64,000 nt of DNA from Aquihabitans sp. G128 (GCF_019048865.1 NZ_CP077604.1:744001-808000); one strand, 5' to 3'; shown: positions 16,667-25,693, numbered from the stretch's first letter. The notes: generated by a model not told the origin, from the sequence alone. Made by a program: numbers and translations.

Positions 16667-17614
16667 TCAGGCTCGCTCGTAGGCGGCGCGGAGGGCGGCG
16701 ATGGCGTCGGCCTCGTACGCCTTGGCGCTGGGCAGCAGGCGGGTGAAGGCGAACGACGGGTGCACGTGGCCGTCCAGCCGCCGGTAGGCCACGGGCACGC
16801 CCGCTGCGGCGAGGGCATCGGCGTAGGCGCGGCCGTCGTCGCGGAGCTTGTCGTGCTCGGCGCTCATGATCCACGCCGGCGGCAGGCCGCGGAGGTCGGG
16901 GTCGAGCAGGGGAGAGGCGTAGGGCTCGGTGGCCTGGGCGGGGTCGGTGAGGTAGGCGGCGAGGTAGCGGTCGATCGAGCTGCGGTCGAGCAGGTTGCCG
17001 TCGGGCACCGACCGCACCGAGGGCTGGGCCAGGGTGAGGTCGGTGGCCGGCACGTCGAGCCACTGGTGGCAGATGGCCGGGCCCGAGCGATCGCGGGCCA
17101 TCAGCGTGAGCACCGCCGCCAGGTTGCCGCCGGCCGACTCGCCGCCCACCGAGATCCGGGCGGCGTCGATGTCCAGCTCGGCCGCGTGGGCCACCAGCCA
17201 CAGCAGGGCGGCGTAGCTGTCCTCGCCGGGTGTGGGGTACGCGTTCTCGGGCGCCAGCCGGTAGTCGACCGAGGCCACCACGCACCCTGCTCCTGCCGAG
17301 ATCGCCCGGCAGCGGGGGTCGCGCTCGGCGATGGTGCCGACGCACCAGCCGCCGCCGTGCAGGAACACGTGCAGCGGGAACGGCCCCGGGCCGTGCGGTC
17401 GGTGGACCCGCACGAGGATCTGGCCGCCGGCGACCGGGACGCTGCGGTCGACGGTGCTGGCGGGGGCGGGGCCCTTCGGCATGACCAGGAAGCCGAGCCG
17501 GGTGGCGAAGGCTGCCGAGGCCCGGCGCCGCTGGGCCATGGAGGCGTCGCTGCTGCCCCGGTCCAGCAGGTTCAGCAGCTGGACGATGCGGCGGACGCGG
17601 GGTTCGAGCGGCAC
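16667..17614 (-). CDS. Alpha/beta hydrolase of the hormone-sensitive lipase type
   Basis: A 315-residue esterase/lipase. The oxyanion-hole motif HGGGW, the nucleophile elbow GESAGG, the acid-site region SAEHDKLRDDG and the histidine in DGHVHPSF make a complete catalytic triad; DYRLAPE is typical of HSL family IV esterases. Substrate is probably a short or medium acyl ester. It is convergent with the MOSC gene, 16 bases apart. Confidence 0.9.
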   Translation of the reverse strand: MPLEPRVRRIVQLLNLLDRGSSDASMAQRRRASAAFATRLGFLVMPKGPAPASTVDRSVPVAGGQILVRVHRPHGPGPFPLHVFLHGGGWCVGTIAERDPRCRAISAGAGCVVASVDYRLAPENAYPTPGEDSYAALLWLVAHAAELDIDAARISVGGESAGGNLAAVLTLMARDRSGPAICHQWLDVPATDLTLAQPSVRSVPDGNLLDRSSIDRYLAAYLTDPAQATEPYASPLLDPDLRGLPPAWIMSAEHDKLRDDGRAYADALAAAGVPVAYRRLDGHVHPSFAFTRLLPSAKAYEADAIAALRAAYERA

Positions 17615-17669
17615 GGGGGCTCCGGAGGTTCGGGGGGCAGCGCGGAGCGGCTGACGCTACCGGTCGGCC

Positions 17670-18131
17670 TCAGCTCACGATGGCAGCGACCACGAGGGCG
17701 ATGACGCCCACGGCGAGCAGGGTGATCCCGGCGTAGAAGAACAGGGCCCAGGCCAGGGTGCGCTCGGCGAAGGTCGAGAGCCGCGCGTTGTGGGGGTCCT
17801 CGGGGTCGTAGATGACCCTCGCGGTGTCGTGCTCGGCCGGGTGGTGCAGGGCGTCGGCGAGGCCCTCGTGCTCGATGAACGTGCCGTCCTCGGTCTGGAA
17901 GCGCCACACCACGTGGTGGGTGGAGCCATCGGGGGCGGGGGTGTGGAGCTTCGACTGCACGGCGGTCGCGGTGGTGCGCTTCCCCTTGGCCACCAGGCCC
18001 TTGACGATCGTGCGCTGCCAGGTGCCGAGCAGGGTGAGCACGGCACCGGCGGCGAGGCACCCGCCGGCGAGCATGCCGGAGACGTAGGTGTCGGCCGCGA
18101 ACACCGCTGAGGGGAGCGTGGGGTTCGTCAT
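17670..18131 (-). CDS. DUF3592-like membrane protein
   Basis: A 153-residue protein with one membrane helix near the N-terminus (MLAGGCLAAGAVLTLLG) and one at the C-terminus (FFYAGITLLAVGVIALVV). Between them is a soluble domain with TTATAVQSKLHTP, VWRFQTEDG and VIYDPEDPHNARL, which matches the DUF3592 pattern of an extracytoplasmic beta domain between two helices. Function is unknown. Confidence 0.65.
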   Translation of the reverse strand: MTNPTLPSAVFAADTYVSGMLAGGCLAAGAVLTLLGTWQRTIVKGLVAKGKRTTATAVQSKLHTPAPDGSTHHVVWRFQTEDGTFIEHEGLADALHHPAEHDTARVIYDPEDPHNARLSTFAERTLAWALFFYAGITLLAVGVIALVVAAIVS

Positions 18132-18203
18132 GACGGCCCCGACGCTACCGATTCGGACCGGCCGGGCGTGCCCGGTGGCCGGTCGGGCCCTCCGCAGCCG
18201 GGC

Positions 18204-19487
18204 TCAGCGACGGCGCTCGAAGTGGAAGTCCACGCCGGTCGAGAACTCGGTGAGGGTGACCTCGTCGGCCTGGCGGGCCGGCTCGCCGTCGGGGTCCAGG
18301 CGGATGGACCACGTCGCGGCGGCGCCCTCGAGGGGGTCCCGTCGCTCGACGCGGGCCAGCGGAGCGAGGCACTGCACGGCCGATCGGACGCCGGCGTCGT
18401 CGCCGTCGACGAGGATCGCCGGCCACGTGAGGCCGTCGTCCTCGGTGGTGGCGGGGGAGGGGGCCAGCGACACCAGCAGCTCCTGGCCCACCCGGTCGAG
18501 GCGGAGGTCGACGTAGGCCCGGGGCAGGAACATCGGGTGCAGGGCCAGCACGGCGGCGACGCCGTCGAGGTCCGGCTCGACGGCGAGCAGGGCACCGAGG
18601 CGCTTGGCGGTGACGCCGGCGATGCCCGACAGCTGCTTGCCGCCGATGGCCACCGCCTCGCTGCCGTCGGCCCGCTCGGCCACGTGGAGCAGGAAGCCCC
18701 GCGAGAGCAGGTGGCCCTGCAGGCACACCTCGTCCATGATCGCCGAGAGGGTGGCCGAGGAGAACCGCTCCATCACCAGGTCCTGGTCCAGCGGGCCCGA
18801 GTAGTCGGCCCAGCCGTCGTCGGTGGGCAGGCCGTCGGTGGCACCGGCCAGGGGCAGCTGCGCGGCCGCCGAGTGCGACAGCTGCTCGGCCTGCACGGGG
18901 AACGGGAGCGGCTCGGCGTCGGGGACCACGGTGACCGTCCACGCGCAGTGCGGGGCGCGGTCGGCGGGGACGCGGGGCGGGCGGTGGATGGGCCGGACCT
19001 GGGCCCGGGCGTTGGTGGCCATGGCGGTGGCGTCGAAGGTGGGGTCCTCGATGTCGTGGCACATGGCCCGGACGTAGTCGTCGCCCATGGGCTCGACGTC
19101 CATCAGGGCGCCGCAGTGGTCGAGCCAGAACTCGCCGTGGTCGTCGTCGTGGACCACGTAGCGGAAGTCCATGAACTCCGGTGGGGCGCCCACGTCGAGC
19201 TGCATCCCCTTGAAGATGGTCTCGACCCGCTCGCTCTCGAAGCCCAGCAGGCGCTGCATGCGCTTGGTGTAGATCGGGCTGGCGGCCATCCACTCGTCGA
19301 TGGCGATGGCGGCCATGCCGTCTCGGCCGAAGCGCCCGATGAGGTGGGGCATCCCCGACCGGTCGATGAGGTGGCCGGCGAGCAGCAGCTCGCGAGCCAG
19401 CTCGGCCAGCTCGTCGTGGGAGCGGCCGACGTAGGGCGACGGCGCGGCGGTCGGGCCGCCGGTGGGGCTGGTCGTGGTCGGCGCCAT
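18204..19487 (-). CDS. Conserved hypothetical protein (two-domain, YbjN-like second half)
   Basis: A 427-residue soluble protein whose ATG overlaps the stop of the upstream carboxymuconolactone-decarboxylase-like gene, making it the last gene of the cyp51 operon. The first half has a region about GRFGRDGMAAIAIDEWMAA and YVVHDDDHGEFWLDHCG, with many Asp, His and Cys that could bind metal. The second half ends in an alpha/beta fold with LVSLAPSPATTED. The DHGEFWLDHCG segment resembles proteins of steroid-catabolic clusters in Actinobacteria, but I cannot name a family. Function unknown. Confidence 0.6.
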   Translation of the reverse strand: MAPTTTSPTGGPTAAPSPYVGRSHDELAELARELLLAGHLIDRSGMPHLIGRFGRDGMAAIAIDEWMAASPIYTKRMQRLLGFESERVETIFKGMQLDVGAPPEFMDFRYVVHDDDHGEFWLDHCGALMDVEPMGDDYVRAMCHDIEDPTFDATAMATNARAQVRPIHRPPRVPADRAPHCAWTVTVVPDAEPLPFPVQAEQLSHSAAAQLPLAGATDGLPTDDGWADYSGPLDQDLVMERFSSATLSAIMDEVCLQGHLLSRGFLLHVAERADGSEAVAIGGKQLSGIAGVTAKRLGALLAVEPDLDGVAAVLALHPMFLPRAYVDLRLDRVGQELLVSLAPSPATTEDDGLTWPAILVDGDDAGVRSAVQCLAPLARVERRDPLEGAAATWSIRLDPDGEPARQADEVTLTEFSTGVDFHFERRR

Positions 19488-19909
19488 CAGTCGACCGGCC
19501 CAGCGTCGGTGTCGGCCTCGACCGCCGCGGCCTTGGCGGCCGCCTTGGCCGCTGCCTTCTCGTGGCGGGCGATGAGGTTCTCGACCTCGGTGTTGAGCTT
19601 GGCGGCCCGGGGCCAGCCGGCGTAGTGGGCCAGGAACACCACCAGCGTGCGGAGGTCCTCGGCGTCGAGCTCCCCGAGGTCCATGGCGGCGGACAGCTGC
19701 AGCGCCGCCACGTCCTCCAGCCCCCCGCCGGCGGCCAGGCCGATGAGCACCAGCCGACGGTCGCGCACCGACAGCTTGCCCTCGGCCCACACCTCGCCGA
19801 AGAGGTGGTCCACGGTCTGCACCTCGAAGGGCTTGGTCGGCTCGAAGTCCCACCCGTACACCTGGCGCATCAGCGCCTTGCCCCGGTCCCGCACGTCGTC
19901 ATCGCTCAT
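19487..19909 (-). CDS. Carboxymuconolactone-decarboxylase-like (AhpD-fold) protein
   Basis: A 140-residue protein with the CMD/AhpD helical fold: FEVQTVDHLFGEVWAEGKLSVRDRRLVLIGL, LQLSAAMDLGELDAEDL and VVFLAHYAGWPRA. The pattern matches gamma-carboxymuconolactone decarboxylases (HxxxAMxxG, HxxxYxGxP) rather than AhpD, as no CxxC is present. It fits the Rv0771-like gene of the mycobacterial cyp51 region. An Ala/Lys-rich tail follows. GAGGAG 7 bases before the ATG is its ribosome site; the 125-bp gap upstream contains a large inverted repeat. Confidence 0.8.
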   Translation of the reverse strand: MSDDDVRDRGKALMRQVYGWDFEPTKPFEVQTVDHLFGEVWAEGKLSVRDRRLVLIGLAAGGGLEDVAALQLSAAMDLGELDAEDLRTLVVFLAHYAGWPRAAKLNTEVENLIARHEKAAAKAAAKAAAVEADTDAGPVD

Positions 19910-19939
19910 GGTTCGCTCCTCGTGGCCGCCCCCACCACC

Positions 19940-19988
19940 GAACTCGTCGCAGTTGGCCGACGCATCGGTCGACAACTGCGACAAGTTC
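19940..19988. repeat. 16-bp near-perfect inverted repeat between operon genes
   Basis: GAACTCGTCGCAGTTG (19940-19955) and CAACTGCGACAAGTTC (19973-19988) are inverted copies with a single mismatch, separated by 17 bases. It lies between the hydroxyisobutyrate-dehydrogenase-like gene and the CMD-like gene. It may be a regulator operator or an intra-operon hairpin; no T-run follows on either strand. Confidence 0.75.
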
Positions 19989-20034
19989 GTGGGGTGGAGG
20001 GGCGGGTGGTCCGGTTCGTCGGGCTCTTGGGGGA

Positions 20035-20908
20035 TCAGGTCGGGGGGATCTGGTGGGGGACGCCGAGGGCGGCCCCGAGCTGCTCGAGGGCCAGGCGGGC
20101 GACGGGGAGGTCGACGCCGAGGTCCTGGCCGAGGGACAGGGCGAGCTGGAGGTCCTTCTCGCCGAGGCCCCGGGTGTGCACGAAGACGTCGTGCAGGCCG
20201 TCGGTGGGGTCGAGGGCGGCGGCGCTGGTGCGCAGCATGACCGAGCCGGGACCGCCGGTGACCTGGTCGGAGTGGCGGACCACCTTGCCCAGCAGCGCCA
20301 GGTCGACCCCGGCGGCGTCGGCCAGGGCGAGGGCTTCGCCCACCGCGGCGAACGCCGCGAACGTGATGAGGTTGCGGGCCAGCTTGGCCCGGGTGCCGGC
20401 GCCGACGGGGCCGAGGTGGGCCACCAGGCTGGCGAACGAGGCGAACGGCTCTCGGACCAGCTCGACCGCTTCGTCGCTGCCGCCGACCATGAGGGCGAGG
20501 GTGCCGCTGGCGGCGCCCATGCCACCCCCGGAGACGGGGGCGTCGATCAGGTGCACGTCGTGCTCGGCCGCCAGTGCGGCCAGGCGAGCCGGGGTGTCGG
20601 CCTCGACGGTGGAGTGCACGGCGACCACGGTCCCGGGCCGGGCGGTCGACAGGATGCCGTCGGTGCCGGTGAGCACCTCGGTGACCTGGGCGTCGTCGCG
20701 GACCATGATCGAGATCACCGTGGCCCGCTCGGCCACCTCGGCCGGCGTGGCGGCCACGTGGACCCCCCCGCTCGCCGAACGATCGGGTGGCATCCGGGTT
20801 GGCGTCGCACACGGTCAGCCCGCCCGCCCACCCCGTCAACCGCCGCGCCATCGGCTTCCCGATCTGCCCCAACCCGATGAACCCGACCGCCGCGCTCTGC
20901 TGGGTCAC
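20035..20908 (-). CDS. 3-hydroxyisobutyrate-dehydrogenase-like NAD(P)-dependent enzyme, apparent frameshift
   Basis: A beta-hydroxyacid dehydrogenase of about 290 residues. The N-terminal Rossmann motif is GFIGLGQIGKPMARRL; the substrate loop DAPVSGGGMGAASGTL, catalytic-lysine region GPVGAGTRAKLARNLI and the C-terminal helical domain (EKDLQLALSLG) are all present. Residues up to SFGERG and those from VHVAAT are in different frames; the break is at a C7 run (20763-20769; G7 in the coding strand), and six bases restore the frame. It matches the Rv0770-like gene of the mycobacterial region. Natural substrate unknown. Confidence 0.85.
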
Positions 20909-21112
20909 GAGCCCGCTCCCTGCAGCTCGAGGCGCTGGGGTTCGGGGTTCCGAGCGAAGCGAGCCCGGGGGGGTGTGGGGGGCAGAGCTTGCGGAGCCCC
21001 CCCACGACCTGGAGGGCCGGCTCCGCCGGACCTCCAGCGAGGGCGTCGGCCGTCAGGCCGTCCACCAACTCGAGGAACGGAGGGAGCGCAGCGACCGAGT
21101 GACGAGACCGGT
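20909..21112. repeat. Gene-free gap with two strong hairpins
   Basis: No gene is supported here. GTGGGGGG and CCCCCCAC arms (about 20979-21007) make one stem, and TGGAGG-CCGGC with GCCGG-CCTCCA (about 21009-21035) another with a TCC loop. GAGCGAAGCGAGC-type repeats flank them. It may end or attenuate transcription inside the cyp51 operon, between the SDR and the dehydrogenase. Confidence 0.55.
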
Positions 21113-21865
21113 TCACCGGAACACCTGGCCGCCGTCGACGTTGAAGATCTGGCCGGTGACCCAGGAGGCTTCGTCGGAGAGGAGGAAGAGGCACATGCCG
21201 ACCATGTCTTCGGGCTGGCCGGGCCGCTTCAGGGCGAGGTCCTTGACGAGGGACTTGATCATGCCCTCGCCGACCTGGTTGCGGGTGGCGGCGGTGTCGG
21301 TGGGACCGGGGGCGATGGCGTTGATGCGGATGTTGCGGCCGCCGAGCTCGTGGGCGAGCTGCTGGGTGAGGCCGTTCACCCCGACCTTGGCCAGGCCGTA
21401 GAAGCCGGAGTAGAGCCAGGCCGCGGTGGACGACTGGTTGACGATGGAGCCGCCGCCCCGAGCCGTGAGGTGCTCGAAGCAGGCCCGGGTGCACAGCAGG
21501 GCGCCGTCCATGTTCACGCCCATGAACTTCCGGTAGTAGTCCCAGTCGACGGTGAGGAGCAGGTCGAACTCCATCCCCCCGTAGATGGCGGCGTTGTTGA
21601 CCAGGTGGTCGATGCCGCCGAAGTGCTCGACGGTGGCCTCGGCCATGGCCTTGGTCGACTCGACCGACCCGACGTCGACCTTGACGAACATCGCCTCGCC
21701 GCCGCCGGCCTCGCTGATGGAGGCGGCGGTGGCCTCGCCCTTGGCCTCGTCGAGGTCGGCGATGACCACGTTGGCCCCCTCGGCGGCGAGCGCCCGGGCG
21801 TAGGCCTCCCCGATGCCGCCGGCGGCCCCGGTGACGATGGCCACCTTGTCGTCGAAGCGTCCCAT
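21113..21865 (-). CDS. Short-chain dehydrogenase/reductase (SDR)
   Basis: A 250-residue classical SDR. The NAD site TGAAGGIGEAYARAL, acidic D in VIADLDEAKG (favouring NAD over NADP), NNAAIYGG, the catalytic S (NQSST) and Y-x3-K (YGLAK), and the C-terminal VDGG are all complete. It likely oxidises or reduces an alcohol or keto intermediate in the cyp51 pathway. It is comparable to the Rv0769 gene of mycobacteria, next to the aldehyde dehydrogenase in both. Confidence 0.92.
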   Translation of the reverse strand: MGRFDDKVAIVTGAAGGIGEAYARALAAEGANVVIADLDEAKGEATAASISEAGGGEAMFVKVDVGSVESTKAMAEATVEHFGGIDHLVNNAAIYGGMEFDLLLTVDWDYYRKFMGVNMDGALLCTRACFEHLTARGGGSIVNQSSTAAWLYSGFYGLAKVGVNGLTQQLAHELGGRNIRINAIAPGPTDTAATRNQVGEGMIKSLVKDLALKRPGQPEDMVGMCLFLLSDEASWVTGQIFNVDGGQVFR

Positions 21866-21960
21866 GTGCGTGTCCCCTTGCGTCGTGATCGGTGTGGAGG
21901 TGCGAACCGGGCGGAGATCTCGGGGCCAGGGCCCCGTCGATCCCGCCTGGTTCGGGGTTG

Positions 21961-23430
21961 TCAGAGGCCGACGGCGACGGACTTGGCTTCGAGGTACTCC
22001 TCGAAGCCGAGCACGCCGGACTCGCGGCCGATGCCGGACGCCTTGTAGCCGCCGAACGGCACGTCGCCGCCGTACCAGACGCCGCCGTTGACGCCCATGG
22101 TCCCGGTGCGGACCTTGCGGGCCACGGCCCAGGCCCGGTCCACGTCGCCGCTCTGCACGGCGCCGGAGAGCCCGTAGGGCGAGTCGTTGGCGATGCGGAC
22201 CGCGTCGTCGTCGCCGTCGTGGGGGAGGATCACCAGCACCGGGCCGAAGATCTCCTCCTGGGCCACCCGCGAGGAGTTGTCGAGCCCGGTGATCAGGGTG
22301 GGCTCGATGAAGAAGCCCTTGTCCCGATCGGCGGGGCGGCCGCCGCCGGTGGCGAACGAGCCGCCCTCCTCCTGGGCGAGGCGCAGGTAGCCCTCGATGC
22401 GGTCGCGCTGGCGGGCCGAGATGACGGGTCCGCACACCGTGCCGCTGTCCTGCGGATCCCCGGCGGCGAGCATCGACATGGTGGCGGCGGTGGCTTCCAC
22501 GGCCTCGTCGTACTGCGCCCGGGGCACGAGCAGTCGCGTCGTGATGGCGCAGCCCTGGCCGGCGTGGGTGCACGCCGTGAACGCCGCGAGGCCGGCAGCG
22601 CCGGCGAGGTCGGCGTCGTCGAGCACGATGAACGCCGACTTGCCGCCCAGCTCGAGGAACACCTTCTTGAGCGTCTCGGCGGCCGAGGCCATGACCTTGC
22701 GGCCGGTGGCGGTGGAGCCGGTGAAGGACACGAGGTCGACGCGGGGATCGGTGGACAGCTGGGCGCCGATGGCGTGGTCCGAGCTGTTCACCACGTTGAA
22801 CACGCCGGGTGGGAGGTCGGTCTCCTCCGCGGCGATCCGGGCCAGGGCGGCCGCGATCCAGGGCGTGTCGGGCGGCGGCTTCAGCACCACCGTGCACCCC
22901 GAGGCCAGGGCGGGGCCGACCTTGGCCAGGTTGATCTGGTTGGGGAAGTTCCACGGCGTGATGGCGCCGACGACCCCGGTGGCCTCGCGGAGCAGGTACC
23001 GGTGGCTGGGCACGCCGGCGGGCTTGGCCGCGCCGAGGTCGGTCTGCCACTCGTAGGACTCGGCCAGGTCGGCCACGTAGCCGAGGTCCGCGATCGGCGC
23101 CTCCAGCTGGGCGAACGTGGTGAGGAACCGCGGCGCCCCCACCTCGGCGATGGTGAGCTCGCGCAGCTCCTCGACGTGGGCGGTGAGGCCGGCCTGCAGC
23201 TGGCGGAGGCACCGGGCCCGGAACGCGGGGTCGGTCGACCAGTCGGTGGTGTCGAAGGCCCGACGAGCTGCGCCGATGGCGGCGTCCAGGTCGGCGCCCG
23301 TGCCGTCGGCGGCGGCGCCCAGCACCTCCTCGGTGGCCGGGTTCAGCGTCTCGAACGTGCCACCGCCGCTGGCGGGGACGAGCTTGCCGTCGATCAGGTT
23401 GACGTCGAGGCCGTCGGTGAAGCTGCTCAC
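21961..23430 (-). CDS. NAD-dependent aldehyde dehydrogenase
   Basis: A 489-residue class 3-type ALDH. Catalytic and cofactor motifs are seen: WNFPNQINLAKVGPAL, FTGSTATGRKVM, catalytic glutamate in ELGGKSAFI, the catalytic cysteine in THAGQGCAI, EEIFGPVL and PFGGYKASGIGRE. The GTG start overlaps the SnoaL-like gene's stop, so it is co-translated. It corresponds in context to mycobacterial aldA (Rv0768). Substrate is probably an aldehyde made by the P450 or SDR enzymes of the cluster. Confidence 0.93.
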   Translation of the reverse strand: MSSFTDGLDVNLIDGKLVPASGGGTFETLNPATEEVLGAAADGTGADLDAAIGAARRAFDTTDWSTDPAFRARCLRQLQAGLTAHVEELRELTIAEVGAPRFLTTFAQLEAPIADLGYVADLAESYEWQTDLGAAKPAGVPSHRYLLREATGVVGAITPWNFPNQINLAKVGPALASGCTVVLKPPPDTPWIAAALARIAAEETDLPPGVFNVVNSSDHAIGAQLSTDPRVDLVSFTGSTATGRKVMASAAETLKKVFLELGGKSAFIVLDDADLAGAAGLAAFTACTHAGQGCAITTRLLVPRAQYDEAVEATAATMSMLAAGDPQDSGTVCGPVISARQRDRIEGYLRLAQEEGGSFATGGGRPADRDKGFFIEPTLITGLDNSSRVAQEEIFGPVLVILPHDGDDDAVRIANDSPYGLSGAVQSGDVDRAWAVARKVRTGTMGVNGGVWYGGDVPFGGYKASGIGRESGVLGFEEYLEAKSVAVGL

Positions 23431-23993
23431 GAGGCCGGCCCGTCCCAGAGGCCGACGGGCGTGTCGGCGAGCAGGTAGTGGCCGGGGAGCTGGCCGGGCT
23501 TGAGCGAGCGGTTCATGCGCTCGGTCATGCCCTCGGACAGCTTGCCGTCGGTGATCATCTCCAGGAAGACCGCTGCGGCGTTGCCGTAGTCGAACCAGTC
23601 GCGCTGCCAGCTCCACTGGAAGTTCCCGCCGTAGCGGAACCAGCTGCCGCCGATGCCGGCGACCTCGTAGTGGGTGCCGTCCTCGCGCACCGCGTCGGCC
23701 ACCTGGCGCCAGAAGCCGATGACGTGGCCCTGCACCTCGTCGATGATGACCTCTTGGTACGGGTACTCCCACCCGCCCAGCCCGCCCATCTCCAGGCCGA
23801 GGGCGATGTCGCGGATCTCGTCGCGGCCCACGGCCATGAAGTTCTCCTTCGGCCCGTAGTTCCAGCCGTAGGTGGCGTCCTCGGTGTAGAGGTCGGCGAG
23901 CGGCGCCCAGTCGCCGGCGACCTCCACGTCGCGGTTCGCCTGCAGCCAGCGCTGCACCATCTCTTCGAGCTCGGCACGGGGGTAGGCGGGCAT
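23427..23993 (-). CDS. SnoaL/NTF2-like protein
   Basis: A 188-residue protein of the NTF2-like cone fold: helix YPRAELEEMVQRWLQANRDVE, WAPLADLYTEDATYGW, then strands with EYPYQEVIIDEVQGHVIGFWRQ and YEVAGIGGSWFRYGGNFQWSWQRDWFD. Members include ketosteroid-isomerase-like and polyketide-cyclase enzymes that bind flat hydrophobic ligands, fitting a sterol or terpenoid pathway. It overlaps the genes on both sides by 1-4 bases. A comparable NTF2-fold gene (Rv0760c) lies in the mycobacterial cluster. Confidence 0.82.
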   Translation of the reverse strand: MPAYPRAELEEMVQRWLQANRDVEVAGDWAPLADLYTEDATYGWNYGPKENFMAVGRDEIRDIALGLEMGGLGGWEYPYQEVIIDEVQGHVIGFWRQVADAVREDGTHYEVAGIGGSWFRYGGNFQWSWQRDWFDYGNAAAVFLEMITDGKLSEGMTERMNRSLKPGQLPGHYLLADTPVGLWDGPAS

Positions 23994-25693
23994 CAGTTCG
24001 TTCCTTCGTCGGTCTCGTCCACGATGGACAGGGCATGGGTGGGGCAGAACGTGACGGCGGCCTCGGCGGCCGCCCGGGCATCGTCGGGCGGGCGCTGGTC
24101 GAGGATCGTGAGGTCGCCGTGCTTGGTCACCGAGAACAGGTCCGGCGCCTCGCCCTCGCACACGGCGTGGCCCTGGCACAGGTCCCGGTCCACCGCGATG
24201 CGCCAGCCCGCGGTGCGGGTCTGGGCGGGGTGGGCGACCTCGCCAGCGGCCTCGGTGCGGAGGTCGTCGTCGCCGCCCGCAGCACCGGCGGCGACCGGGC
24301 CGCCGTCGGCGTCGCGCCGGCGGTAGGTGGCGAGGCAGGGCTGGGCGAGCTGCACGACCATCTTCGAGTGGTCGTTGCGGTAGCTGTCGAGCGGCTGGGC
24401 GGCCTCGATGGTCCAGTCCTTGAGCAGCACCGAGAAGATGGCCTTGAGCTGCATCATGGCGAACTGGGCACCCACGCAGCGGTGGCGGCCGGCGCCGAAC
24501 GGGATCCAGTTCCAGGGGTTGGCGGCGTCGGCCGCTGGGTCCTCGGCGTAGCGGCCCGGGCGGAAGGCGTCGGGATCGTCGAAGGCCTCGGGGAGTCGGT
24601 TCGAGATGGCGGGGGAGGCCCCGACCATCTTCCCGGCCTCGATGTGGCGACCGCCGACGTCGAGGTCGATGTTGGCCACCCGGAGCAGCAGGATCAGCGG
24701 GGGGTGGAGGCGCAGCGCCTCCTTGATGGCGCCCTCGAGGCGGGGCATCGAGCGCAGCGCCTGGTAGCTGACCTCGGCGCCGTCGGCGTAGAGCTCGTCG
24801 AGCTCGGCCACCACCGCCGCCATCTCCTCGGGGTGGCGGAGCAGCTCGATGAGCGTCCAGGCCGCGGTGCCCGAGGTGGTGTGGTGCCCGGCGAACATCA
24901 TCGAGATGAACATGCCGGTGACCATGTCGGCGTCGAACCGGGGGTCGCCGTCGTCGCCGGCGATCGACATGAGCACGTCGAGGAGGTCGCGGTCCTCCCG
25001 CTCGACGGGCGTGGCGTCGGCGCGACGCTCGTCCATGATCGCCTGGATCAGGGCGACGAGGCCCACGCGGGCCTCGTCCCGGGCGCGGAAGCTGGGGATG
25101 TCGGCGTAGGCGTCGACGAAGGCCAGGGCGTCGGTGCCCTGCTCGAGGGCGTGGTAGAGGTGACCGAAGCGCTGGTCGAGCTGCAGGCGGAACTTGCGGC
25201 CGATGAGGCAGGTGCTCGACGTGTAGATCGTGAGCTCGCTGAACCAGTCGAGGAGGTCGATCTCGCCCGAGCCGGCGGCCTCCCACGAGGCCACCATCTC
25301 CTCCACCTCGTTCTGGATGGTGGCGGCGTGGCCCCGCATCATCTTGTCCCGCAGCGCCATGTTGTGGAGCTGCTCGCGGCGCTGCTCCGGGGTGGCGTCG
25401 AACACCACGCCCTCGCCGAAGATCGGCGTCATGAACGGGTACGCGGCGGCCTGGTCCAGGTCTTCGTCCTTGGCCCGGAAGAACACCTCGTTGGCCTCGG
25501 CCCCGGTCAGCAGCACGACGTCCTTGTCGGCCAGGCGGAACTGGCCGACGTCGCCGCACTCGTCGCGCACGCGCTGCATGAGGCCGATGGGGTCGGTGCG
25601 GAGCTCCTCGAGGTGGCCGGTCCCGCCGTGGTCGCCCGACACCTTCGGCGGGTCGGGGAACGGGCTGGTCTGCGGTTCGTCGGTGATGGTCAA
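23993..25693 (-). CDS. CYP51-like cytochrome P450 fused to a ferredoxin
   Basis: The 566-residue protein joins a P450 (about 25-470) to a small ferredoxin (about 495-565). The I-helix MMFAGHHTTSGTAAWTLIEL, KEALRLHPPLILLLRVA, SYRNDHSKMVVQLAQP and heme motif FGAGRHRCVG (Cys406) closely follow bacterial CYP51 sterol 14-alpha-demethylases. The ferredoxin has C506-x2-H509-x2-C512 and C550-P551, the pattern of [3Fe-4S] P450 partners. In mycobacteria CYP51 and this ferredoxin are separate neighbouring genes; a fusion is known from Methylococcus. Start is TTG 25693, overlapping the upstream stop. A Gly/Ala/Asp-rich linker (about 470-495) joins the domains. Confidence 0.93.
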   Translation of the reverse strand: MTITDEPQTSPFPDPPKVSGDHGGTGHLEELRTDPIGLMQRVRDECGDVGQFRLADKDVVLLTGAEANEVFFRAKDEDLDQAAAYPFMTPIFGEGVVFDATPEQRREQLHNMALRDKMMRGHAATIQNEVEEMVASWEAAGSGEIDLLDWFSELTIYTSSTCLIGRKFRLQLDQRFGHLYHALEQGTDALAFVDAYADIPSFRARDEARVGLVALIQAIMDERRADATPVEREDRDLLDVLMSIAGDDGDPRFDADMVTGMFISMMFAGHHTTSGTAAWTLIELLRHPEEMAAVVAELDELYADGAEVSYQALRSMPRLEGAIKEALRLHPPLILLLRVANIDLDVGGRHIEAGKMVGASPAISNRLPEAFDDPDAFRPGRYAEDPAADAANPWNWIPFGAGRHRCVGAQFAMMQLKAIFSVLLKDWTIEAAQPLDSYRNDHSKMVVQLAQPCLATYRRRDADGGPVAAGAAGGDDDLRTEAAGEVAHPAQTRTAGWRIAVDRDLCQGHAVCEGEAPDLFSVTKHGDLTILDQRPPDDARAAAEAAVTFCPTHALSIVDETDEGTN

